In this document: piece by piece, positions 1 through 5,005 of the stretch
Position numbering within the stretch: position 1 is the first letter of the stretch
Layout of the letters: every line of letters starts with the position of its first letter
NCBI GenBank assembly: GCA_017507285.1
Contig: JAFWBF010000029.1
Span: forward strand, 1 to 5,005
DNA length: 5,005 nucleotides
Source of the DNA: Bacteroidales bacterium
GTDB lineage: Bacteria; Bacteroidota; Bacteroidia; Bacteroidales; P3
Direction of reading: 5' to 3'
The notes under the pieces: model-generated
Told to the model about the DNA's origin: nothing
What the model saw: the letters and a program-made list of their open reading frames with translations, nothing else
Database searches by the model: none
Position numbers and translations under genes: made by a program

Positions 1-23
1 GCAGTCAGATTTATTAAACGATA

Positions 24-135
<112 letters not shown>

Positions 136-143
136 CTTTTATT

Positions 144-172
144 AAGGGAATCCAATTTGGATTCCCTTTTTT
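144..172 (+). terminator. Rho-independent terminator of the rRNA operon
   Basis: A perfect 11-bp stem pairs 144-154 with 158-168 around a 3-nt loop, and a T-run covers 167-172. It lies nine bases after the 3' end of the 5S gene, as expected for the end of an rRNA transcript. Confidence 0.93.
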
Positions 173-188
173 ATTTATATTTTGTGTG

Positions 189-857
189 ATGAATATAGAA
201 CATTTTTACATAGAAAATGGACAAGGTAGTCCTATTATTATGCTACATGGCAACACTGGTAAAGCTCGTTATTTCAAGCACCAGATAGATGTGTTTGCTC
301 AAAAATATCATGTATATGCAATTGATACTCGTGGGCATGGCAAAACTACACGTGGTGAAAAGCCTTTCACAATAAGACAGTTTGCTGATGATTTGCTTAT
401 GTTTATGGATAAACATGCTATAGAGAAAGCTACTCTTTTGGGTTTTTCGGATGGAGGAAATATTGCTATGAGATTTGCAATAGCATATCCTGAAAGGGTG
501 GATAAGTTGATACTTAATGGTGCTAATCTTAATGCAAGAGGTGTTAAGAACAGTACACAGATTCCGATAGAACTCAAATATTATTTTTATAAGTTGCTTG
601 GTATAAAGAAGCACGATGTGGAAATGTTAGGTTTAATGGTAAATGATCCCAACATTACGATAGAAGAGTTAAGAACCATACAAGCAAAAACTTTGGTTGT
701 TGTGGGTACAAACGATGTAATAAAAGAGAAACATTCAAAGTTGATAGCTTCTACTCTGTGCAATTCTGAATTTGCTGTTGTAGAAGGCGACCATTTTATA
801 GCTCTACGAAATTCGGAAGCATTTAATGAAAAGGTATTGGACTTTTTGAGTAGATGA
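189..857 (+). CDS. alpha/beta-hydrolase fold protein
   Basis: A 222-residue serine hydrolase of the alpha/beta-hydrolase superfamily, substrate unknown. With ATG at 189 as residue 1, the sequence shows the oxyanion-hole motif HGNTG (20-24), the strand-turn motif DTRGHG (46-51), the nucleophile elbow GFSDGG (85-90) with Ser87, the probable catalytic acid Asp176 in GTNDVI, and the catalytic His202 in GDHF. The full triad is present. The protein is shorter than the usual 250-280 residues. The missing length falls between the Ser and Asp strands (about 112-165), so the lid is reduced to a short helical segment. No signal peptide is seen, so it is probably cytoplasmic. An in-frame GTG at 186 is a possible alternative start; the next ATG would remove the first strand. 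The start lies 17 nt after the rRNA terminator T-run with no Shine-Dalgarno. The fold is certain; an esterase, lipase-like or other specificity cannot be told from sequence alone. Confidence 0.9.
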   Translation: MNIEHFYIENGQGSPIIMLHGNTGKARYFKHQIDVFAQKYHVYAIDTRGHGKTTRGEKPFTIRQFADDLLMFMDKHAIEKATLLGFSDGGNIAMRFAIAYPERVDKLILNGANLNARGVKNSTQIPIELKYYFYKLLGIKKHDVEMLGLMVNDPNITIEELRTIQAKTLVVVGTNDVIKEKHSKLIASTLCNSEFAVVEGDHFIALRNSEAFNEKVLDFLSR

Positions 858-892
858 TGATTGTGTGTAGTAAAACTAATGCTTTATATTTA

Positions 893-937
893 AAATCCCA
901 TGCTTGGCAATGCCCTAGTATGGGATTTATTGTTATT
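893..937 (+). terminator. Probable terminator after the hydrolase gene
   Basis: A 9-bp stem (AAATCCCAT at 893-901 with ATGGGATTT at 920-928) encloses an 18-nt loop that contains a second 3-bp GGC/GCC hairpin (906-908 with 912-914), giving a longer imperfect stem. The sequence after it is T-rich (TTATTGTTATTATT) but is not a pure T-run. It lies 35 nt past the hydrolase stop codon. The rest of 858-997 shows nothing else. Confidence 0.7.
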
Positions 938-997
938 ATTGTAGTAGATTGATATCGGTTTTTAGGAGTGTACTATATGTTAAAAATACTATTTTTC

Positions 998-1028
998 TTG
1001 TATGTGTATATATTTTTTTGTATGTTTG
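998..1028 (+). promoter_or_regulatory. Bacteroidetes-type promoter for the lipoprotein gene
   Basis: TATGTTTG at 1021-1028 is an exact match to the -7 consensus TAnnTTTG used by the Bacteroidetes housekeeping sigma factor. TTG at 998-1000 is a -33 element with a 20-nt gap. Transcription would start near 1033-1036, giving a leader of about 35 nt. The leader is AT-rich and has no Shine-Dalgarno. Confidence 0.75.
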
Positions 1029-1070
1029 CAAAGTATATAACAAATAATATTCACAATTAAAAAATTCATT

Positions 1071-1592
1071 ATGAACAGATTATTTAGAAATTCAACAATT
1101 TTGTGCTCCTTATTATTAGGAACTTTTGTATGTTTTGCGTTGCTATCGTGTGAAGATGAACCTACAGGAAATCTGCCAAATGATGGGCAGCCTATTGATA
1201 GCAGTTTGGTACTAATAGAACCATTAGCTGCTTTAGACGAAATAGAGGCCGGTGATGATCCTCTTCTGAATGGTTTGGAAGATATCTTGTTGAGCAACGG
1301 AATGCTGATTATAAAAGATCAAGAAATATTGGAAGATATGTTGCCCGACATGGCTGATAGTATTGATATTGAAGGTAAAATGATTATATTGGCGGGAGTA
1401 GGATTGTCTTCGGGTAGTGCATCACGGGTGTTGAATCTATATCGCAATACCGATGATGATGCTTACATTTGTAGAGTTAATATAGTTTATCCTCCCTGCG
1501 GAACTTGTGATGCTCCTTTTGTGATATTATCTAATGTCTATCCGTTGATAAACGAGCCTATAACTTATGAAGTAGTAGTAGAATCGATGTAG
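1071..1592 (+). CDS. Predicted surface-exposed lipoprotein, function unknown
   Basis: A 173-residue protein with a type II signal peptide: Arg at 3 and 6, a hydrophobic core at about 10-25, and the lipobox LLSC with Cys27 as the lipidated residue. The residues straight after Cys27 are Glu-Asp-Glu. Acidic residues there act as a surface-export signal for lipoproteins in Bacteroidetes, so the mature protein may face outward from the outer membrane. The mature part is acidic, with a helical region rich in Asp, Glu and Leu (about 50-95), then beta-rich sequence (about 102-172) with the pattern IDIEGKMIIL..., Cys134 and a C143-G-T-C146 pair. The CxxC lacks a thioredoxin-like context. The pattern of an 'I-x-D-x-E' helix, a 'sIDiegK-hydrophobic' strand and a C-terminal 'Y-hydrophobic' strand resembles many small uncharacterised Bacteroidetes lipoproteins, but I do not recognise a named family. 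It is a single-gene unit with its own promoter and terminator. Confidence 0.85.
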   Translation: MNRLFRNSTILCSLLLGTFVCFALLSCEDEPTGNLPNDGQPIDSSLVLIEPLAALDEIEAGDDPLLNGLEDILLSNGMLIIKDQEILEDMLPDMADSIDIEGKMIILAGVGLSSGSASRVLNLYRNTDDDAYICRVNIVYPPCGTCDAPFVILSNVYPLINEPITYEVVVESM

Positions 1593-1617
1593 AGTTGAGC
1601 AAAATCAACTTTATTTT
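1591..1617 (+). terminator. Short hairpin terminator after the lipoprotein gene
   Basis: AGTTGA (1593-1598) pairs with TCAACT (1605-1610) around a 6-nt loop. The stem can extend by two pairs into the stop codon. A T-rich tail, TTATTTT, follows. The stem is short and AT-rich, so termination may be weak. Confidence 0.6.
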
Positions 1618-1936
1618 ATGAATAATAATTTGCAATTATGTTTAATGGGAATGTTCGTTGATATTGCATCAATCTTTGCTGGTAAGAGAATGATTTTCCC
1701 TTTAAATGTGTGCATTGGTTGCCGATATTTGGTTTTATACCTCCATTTTAGAGCAGCGAATATTCGTAAGCGCTACAACGAATATTTCTACGCAACAAAA
1801 CGAATATTCATAGACCTACTGAATGTATATATCTAAGTGGGTGCAACGAATATTTGTTTGAAGAGAAACGAATATTCGTTATTTTGCAGTAGCTGTCTTT
1901 TTCAGTTGTAATAGCAGTGATGAAAGAGCAAAAAAT
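1618..1936. other. Gene-free stretch containing a repeat array
   Basis: No convincing gene on either strand. A 72-codon open frame at 1618-1836 begins inside the T-tail of the preceding terminator, runs through the repeat array, and has no promoter, Shine-Dalgarno or recognisable protein pattern, so I do not call it. Positions 1618-1754 show no strong structure. Positions 1755-1888 hold the palindromic repeats described separately. No exact TAnnTTTG promoter element was found here on either strand. The region separates the plus-strand lipoprotein gene from the minus-strand HU-HIG-like gene, so it lies between convergent units. Confidence 0.6.
1755..1888. repeat. Array of palindromic CGAATATT repeats at 22-bp spacing
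   Basis: The 8-mer CGAATATT occurs exactly at 1757, 1779, 1801, 1847 and 1869. Steps are 22, 22, 46 and 22 bp. The 46-bp step has room for one more unit, and a degenerate remnant (TGAATGTAT) sits at about 1820. Each copy belongs to the 14-bp palindrome AACGAATATTCGTT. The copy at 1867-1880 is perfect, that at 1845-1858 has one mismatch, and the others keep the left half and core. The 12-14 nt between cores are not conserved. A spacing of about two helical turns places all cores on one face of the DNA. This pattern suits a cooperative protein-binding array (operator or iteron-like) or a decayed minisatellite. It is too short-spaced for CRISPR. Confidence 0.85.
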
Positions 1937-1971
1937 AAGGGGCTGATTCGTGCGAATCAGTCCCTTTGATT
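1931..1971. terminator. Bidirectional terminator, mainly for the HU-HIG-like gene
   Basis: A long stem pairs 1937-1950 with 1953-1966 (one G-U pair at 1942/1961), with the innermost bases forming a four-base loop. On the minus strand it is followed by TTATTTTTTG, a good T-run, about 50 nt after the stop of the HU-HIG-like gene. On the plus strand the tail CTTTGATTTTA is weaker but could stop transcription through the array. Confidence 0.88.
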
Positions 1972-1980
1972 TTAACGTTT

Positions 1981-1993
1981 GAGGCATTGCCTC
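1981..1993. repeat. Small inverted repeat downstream of the HU-HIG-like gene
   Basis: GAGGCATTGCCTC is a 13-nt inverted repeat with 5-6 pairs around a tiny loop, located between the HU-HIG-like stop codon (2019-2017) and the terminator. It may be a minor hairpin in the 3' UTR. No function is assigned. Confidence 0.4.
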
Positions 1994-2016
1994 GTGGTGT
2001 TAAAAAAGATCTGCCA

Positions 2017-2551
2017 TTATCCGACAAGATCGTCACCGCCATTGTTGCCCGAAGAGCCATCCGAATCCAGATTGTTATTCTCGTTTCCCTCGCCCTCAGT
2101 ATCGTTGGCCGATTGTGGACTCTTCAGTTTCTCGTAGATTTTTTTATCCTTATCTACAGTTTGTATACCCCCTCCAGAGTTACATCTGCATTCCTAACTT
2201 TTTCTATCAATTCCTTGTTTGGATGAAAACGAATGTAGATGTCCTTAAGTTGTGATAGTCCGGCATCCTTGCTGGAGTCGACTGCCGTGGAGTCGAGGGT
2301 AAGATAGAAGTTGCCCAAATCGCCTAACTTTACGTTGTAACCAAGCATAAGGTAGTGAACAATGGTTTGACACAGACTCTCGACCGTAGCTTTTACATAT
2401 ACGGAAGGAATCATGGTATGAGTGTGGCAAAATCGATAATTTCTTTGTCGCTAACCGATTGCGAGTTTGCCAACTGGAGGACGAATTTGTCCTCAATATT
2501 TTTTGTACCTATCTTTACGACAGGTCTTTCCATGGATTTTACGATAATCAT
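2017..2551 (-). pseudogene. HU-HIG-like DNA-binding protein gene, broken by two frameshifts
   Basis: HU/IHF-fold proteins bind and bend DNA; the HU-HIG branch, with C-terminal extensions, is typical of Bacteroidetes. The start ATG is at 2551 (MIIVKSMERP). Frame 1 runs 46 codons (ending FATLIP) to a TGA at 2413-2411. The next part is in another frame (2414-2154) and holds the HU core: VYVKATVESL, a long helix, then GYNVKLGDLGNFYL, which fits the family's GLGTMRF turn, and IYIRFHPNKEL, which fits the FTPS-x-x-L strand. It stops at 2156-2154. Reading again in a third frame from the G5 tract (plus strand 2168-2172) gives VDKDKKIYEKLKSPQ and a Gly/Asn/Asp/Ser-rich tail ending DDLVG with TAA at 2019-2017. 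Adding one base at each break gives one 178-residue protein (535+2=537 nt). The gene keeps a consensus promoter and terminator. Recent decay is my main reading; single-base sequence errors, or a short HU core restarted at the ATGA overlap, are alternatives. Confidence 0.85.
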
Positions 2552-2577
2552 ATTACTACTTTTTTAAATTATGTATG

Positions 2578-2609
2578 CAAAGGTACAAACTATTTTTCAT
2601 CTGTGCAAG
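2578..2609 (-). promoter_or_regulatory. Bacteroidetes-type promoter for the HU-HIG-like gene
   Basis: Read on the minus strand, TACCTTTG (2585-2578) matches TAnnTTTG exactly, and CTTG (2609-2606) is the -33 element with a 20-nt gap. The transcript would start near 2572, about 20 nt before the ATG at 2551. The leader has no Shine-Dalgarno. The intact promoter implies that the broken gene may still be transcribed. Confidence 0.78.
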
Positions 2610-2797
2610 GCAATAAATAAAATCATTACACTTTGTAAATAATTTTACTTACGAATATAAACATTTTCTATTTAATCAGTGGGCTATTTGTCCGTTTTTG
2701 GACTATATTACAAGGGATAGTTGTTGTATAAATTGTTGTGTATATATTTAATTTACAATATTTTGATTTATGTAAATAACAAACAAAGAGATAACAG

Positions 2798-2829
2798 TTG
2801 GCATAAGTCAGTTTTTTTTTGTATCTTTG
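2798..2829 (+). promoter_or_regulatory. Bacteroidetes-type promoter for lepA
   Basis: TATCTTTG at 2822-2829 matches TAnnTTTG exactly. TTG at 2798-2800 serves as the -33 element with a 21-nt gap. The gap contains an uninterrupted run of nine T (2812-2820). The transcript would start near 2835, which lies inside the upstream extension of the lepA frame and so supports the start at 2870. Confidence 0.78.
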
Positions 2830-2859
2830 CAATCTTTTATTGCATAGAATCAAGATTAT

Positions 2860-2864
2860 AAGGA
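2860..2864 (+). promoter_or_regulatory. Shine-Dalgarno-like site of lepA
   Basis: AAGGA lies five bases before the ATG at 2870. The other gene starts in the window show no such site, as is usual in Bacteroidetes. It favours 2870 over the in-frame ATG at 2819. Confidence 0.5.
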
Positions 2865-2869
2865 ATACG

Positions 2870-4657
2870 ATGAAGAACATAAGAAACTTTTGCATTATAG
2901 CACATATCGACCATGGAAAAAGTACATTAGCCGACAGATTATTGGAGTATACCAAAACCATTTCGCAACGCGATATGGAGAATCAGGTGTTGGATAATAT
3001 GGATTTGGAGAAAGAGAGAGGAATCACTATCAAGAGTCATGCTATACAGATGGAGTATATGCAAGATGGAGAAAAGTATATTCTAAATCTGATAGATACT
3101 CCGGGTCACGTGGATTTTTCCTACGAAGTGTCTCGTTCCATAGCAGCCTGCGAAGGTGCATTGCTTATAGTGGATGCTACCCAAGGTATACAGGCTCAAA
3201 CTATATCGAACCTATATTTGGCACTTGATAATGATTTGGAAATAATACCGGTACTTAATAAGATGGACCTCAACAATGCCATGCCCGAAGAAGTATCGGA
3301 CCAAATATGTGACCTAATAGGTTGTAGCCACGAGGATATATTGCCGGCAAGTGGCAAAACAGGTATGGGTGTTGATGCTATATTGAAAGCAATCGTAGAC
3401 CGTATTCCTGCTCCAAAAGGAGACCCCAACGAACCATTGCAAGCTTTGATTTTCGATTCGGTGTTTAACCCTTTCCGCGGTATTGTATCGTATTTCCGAA
3501 TAATGAATGGTACATTGAAAAACAATGATTTTGTGAAGTTTGTAAATACAGGTAAGGAATATCATGCCGATGAAGTGGGTGTGCTGAAGTTGAAGATGGA
3601 ACCTCGCAAGGAGCTATCGGCAGGAAATGTGGGATACATTATTTCGGGTATCAAAACTTCGAAGGAAGTACAAGTGGGTGACACCATTACACATGTAGAC
3701 AAGCCTTGTCACGAAGCCATAGCTGGTTTCGAAGCTGTGAAACCTATGGTGTTTGCAGGTATATACCCTGTGGATAGCGATGATTATGAAGAATTGCGTG
3801 CTTCTATCGAAAAACTACAGTTGAATGATGCTTCGCTAACATTCGAACCCGAATCGTCGTTGGCTTTAGGTTTTGGTTTCAGATGTGGTTTTTTGGGACT
3901 GTTGCACATGGAAATCATACAAGAACGGTTGGAACGTGAGTTTAACATGGATGTTATCACCACAGTGCCAAACGTACAGTATAAAGTTCATCTTACCAAT
4001 GGTGAAGTGCTTGATGTGTATAACCCCTCAGGACTGCCCGAACCCAACTATATAGATTTTGTGGAAGAGCCTTACATAACGGCTCAAATAATTACCAAGG
4101 CCGACTATATAGGCTCTATAATGAAACTATGTATAGACAAGCGTGGTATACTGAAAAATCAAGTGTATCTAACTACCGACCGTATAGAGATAACCTTCGA
4201 ACTTCCGTTGGGCGAAGTGGTATTCGACTTCTACGACAAATTGAAGAGTATATCCAAAGGCTATGCTTCGTTCGACTATTTCCAATCGGGATACAAACCA
4301 TCGAAGTTGGTTAAGTTGGAGATATTGCTTAACGGTGATCCTGTAGATGCTCTTTCGGCACTAACGTTTGTGGACAATGCCTATCCTCTTGGACGTCGTA
4401 TGTGTGAGAAACTGAAAGAACTTATACCTCGTCAACAGTTTGACATTGCCATACAAGCAGCTATAGGCAGCAAGATTATAGCTCGCGAAACAGTGAAGGC
4501 GGTACGTAAGGACGTAACGGCCAAGTGTTATGGTGGTGATATTTCGCGTAAGCGTAAGCTACTTGAAAAGCAAAAAGAAGGTAAGAAACGTATGCGTCAG
4601 GTAGGTAATGTGGAAGTACCGCAAAGTGCATTCTTGGCAGTATTGAAATTAGATTAA
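2870..4657 (+). CDS. lepA: Elongation factor 4 (LepA), ribosome-associated GTPase
   Basis: A complete 595-residue LepA/EF4, a translational GTPase that acts on the ribosome; back-translocation and a role in ribosome assembly or initiation have both been reported. The G domain has G1 AHIDHGKST (11-19), G2 RGITI (50-54), G3 DTPGH (76-80) with His80 as the catalytic histidine, G4 NKMD (130-133) and G5 SGKTG (161-165, where many family members have SAK). A beta-barrel domain II covers about 185-280, an EF-G III-like domain 290-365 with the hallmark GFRCGFLGLLHMEI, an EF-G V-like domain about 400-480, and the LepA-specific C-terminal domain about 485-595 with YGGDISRKRKLLEKQKEGKK (554-573). Length is normal for LepA. 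The frame is open upstream to an ATG at 2819, but the added 17 residues overlap the -7 promoter element and are not LepA-like, so 2870 is chosen. A secreted peptidase gene follows after 24 nt. Confidence 0.98.
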   Translation: MKNIRNFCIIAHIDHGKSTLADRLLEYTKTISQRDMENQVLDNMDLEKERGITIKSHAIQMEYMQDGEKYILNLIDTPGHVDFSYEVSRSIAACEGALLIVDATQGIQAQTISNLYLALDNDLEIIPVLNKMDLNNAMPEEVSDQICDLIGCSHEDILPASGKTGMGVDAILKAIVDRIPAPKGDPNEPLQALIFDSVFNPFRGIVSYFRIMNGTLKNNDFVKFVNTGKEYHADEVGVLKLKMEPRKELSAGNVGYIISGIKTSKEVQVGDTITHVDKPCHEAIAGFEAVKPMVFAGIYPVDSDDYEELRASIEKLQLNDASLTFEPESSLALGFGFRCGFLGLLHMEIIQERLEREFNMDVITTVPNVQYKVHLTNGEVLDVYNPSGLPEPNYIDFVEEPYITAQIITKADYIGSIMKLCIDKRGILKNQVYLTTDRIEITFELPLGEVVFDFYDKLKSISKGYASFDYFQSGYKPSKLVKLEILLNGDPVDALSALTFVDNAYPLGRRMCEKLKELIPRQQFDIAIQAAIGSKIIARETVKAVRKDVTAKCYGGDISRKRKLLEKQKEGKKRMRQVGNVEVPQSAFLAVLKLD

Positions 4658-4681
4658 TAACAAAAGAAAACAATAACAATA

Positions 4682-5005
4682 ATGAAACACAGAATTATAT
4701 CATTTCTTTTTTTTGCATCGCTTGTGTTTGTAGCCAACGCACAAGATAAGATGCTTACTTCCGACCAACTTATGGACGGCAAACTATATCCGGCACGTAT
4801 GCGTGGATTGCAATTTATAGGCAAAACCAACAACTATTCGTTTGTAAAGAACGATACATTGTACAGTGCCAACAGAAAATCGGAAAAACCATTGCTTACA
4901 TTGGAGCAACTAAACAAAGCTATGCTGGTAGTAGGTGGCAAGATGCTTTCGTATTTTCCTAACATATCATTCATCAGCGACCGCGAGTTTATGTTCTACT
5001 CCAAA
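4682..5005 (+). CDS. Secreted S9-family (DPP IV-like) peptidase, N-terminal part
   Basis: The first 108 codons of a gene that continues beyond the window. A type I signal peptide is clear: Lys/His/Arg at 2-4, a hydrophobic core at about 5-17, and a cleavage site ANA|QD after residue 20, so the protein is exported to the periplasm or beyond. The mature start (MLTSDQLMDGKLYPARMRGLQFI) followed by NNYSFVKNDTLYSA and LLTLEQLNKAM matches the usual opening of Bacteroidetes S9 peptidases: an 'LT-x-x-D' segment, beta-propeller blade strands of the form 'Y-x-x-V-x-x-D-x-L-Y', and 'L-x-x-LN-x-A'. The catalytic Ser-Asp-His domain would lie in the missing C-terminal part, so activity cannot be judged. 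No TAnnTTTG element occurs in the 24-nt gap after lepA, which suggests co-transcription with lepA. The family call rests on pattern memory of the N-terminus only. Confidence 0.75.
   Translation, partial: MKHRIISFLFFASLVFVANAQDKMLTSDQLMDGKLYPARMRGLQFIGKTNNYSFVKNDTLYSANRKSEKPLLTLEQLNKAMLVVGGKMLSYFPNISFISDREFMFYSK

Larger units (their letters stand above)
2552..2869. other. Divergent intergenic region between the HU-HIG-like gene and lepA
   Basis: Very AT-rich. It carries a minus-strand promoter at 2578-2609 and a plus-strand promoter at 2798-2829. The middle (2610-2797) has no supported gene; a 97-codon minus-strand open frame overlapping lepA at 2668-2961 is low-complexity and is a shadow of lepA at its start. 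A weak 4-bp hairpin (GTCC at 2690-2693 with GGAC at 2700-2703) and a lone CGAATAT at 2652 are the only other marks seen. Confidence 0.6.

Noticed and set aside
243..614. Minus-strand open frames within the hydrolase gene
   Set aside because: They are shadows of the hydrolase, which has a complete catalytic triad and a good fold pattern on the plus strand.
1618..1836. 72-codon plus-strand open frame
   Set aside because: It starts in the T-tail of a terminator, overlaps the repeat array so that its C-terminal part is repeat-derived, and shows no promoter, ribosome site or protein pattern.
1755..1888. CRISPR array
   Set aside because: The repeated unit is only 8-14 bp at 22-bp spacing and is palindromic, with gaps of 8-14 bp. 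That is far below CRISPR repeat and spacer lengths, and no cas genes are present.
1966..2226. 86-codon plus-strand open frame
   Set aside because: It is antisense to the tail of the HU-HIG-like gene and starts inside the terminator stem; the minus strand carries the recognisable protein.
2408..2417. Programmed ribosomal frameshift at the first HU-HIG break
   Set aside because: The codons CTC ATA CCA TGA do not form a slippery sequence, so no tRNA re-pairing is evident; a lost base is simpler.
2355..2567. 70-codon plus-strand open frame
   Set aside because: It is antisense to the N-terminal part of the HU-HIG-like gene and shows no protein pattern of its own.
2819..2869. N-terminal extension of LepA from the ATG at 2819
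   Set aside because: The added 17 residues overlap the promoter -7 element, lie mostly before the expected transcript start and do not resemble LepA. The ATG at 2870 has AAGGA before it and gives the normal LepA N-terminus.

Overview
The window looks like a chromosomal segment from an AT-rich member of the Bacteroidota, most likely Bacteroidales. Three intergenic promoters match the Bacteroidetes sigma-ABfr pattern (TTG, 20-21 nt, TAnnTTTG). One gene encodes a lipoprotein with an acidic stretch just after the lipobox cysteine, as in surface-exported Bacteroidetes lipoproteins. Another is an HU-HIG-type DNA-binding protein with a Gly/Asn/Asp-rich tail, a family characteristic of this phylum. 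Most genes lack a Shine-Dalgarno sequence. I cannot assign a genus.

Layout. Positions 1-172 hold the end of a ribosomal RNA operon: a 5S rRNA gene and a strong hairpin terminator. A small alpha/beta hydrolase (189-857) starts only 17 nt after the terminator T-run and is followed by its own terminator. A promoter near 998-1028 drives a predicted surface lipoprotein of unknown function (1071-1592), which ends in a short hairpin terminator. Positions 1593-2016 hold no gene that I accept. They contain an array of five copies of a near-palindromic CGAATATT motif at 22-bp spacing, then a bidirectional terminator.

On the minus strand, 2551 down to 2017 encodes an HU-HIG-like protein that can be read across its full length only if one base is restored at each of two places. 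It is probably a pseudogene, although sequence errors are possible. It keeps a good promoter and terminator. A divergent intergenic region (2552-2869) carries this promoter and, on the plus strand, the promoter of lepA. LepA/EF4 (2870-4657) is intact. It is followed after 24 nt by the start of a secreted S9-family (dipeptidyl peptidase IV-like) peptidase that runs off the window, probably in the same transcript.

The genes form no single pathway: translation functions (5S, LepA) sit beside envelope or secreted proteins. The two items most worth a second look are the helically phased palindrome array and the doubly frameshifted HU-HIG gene.
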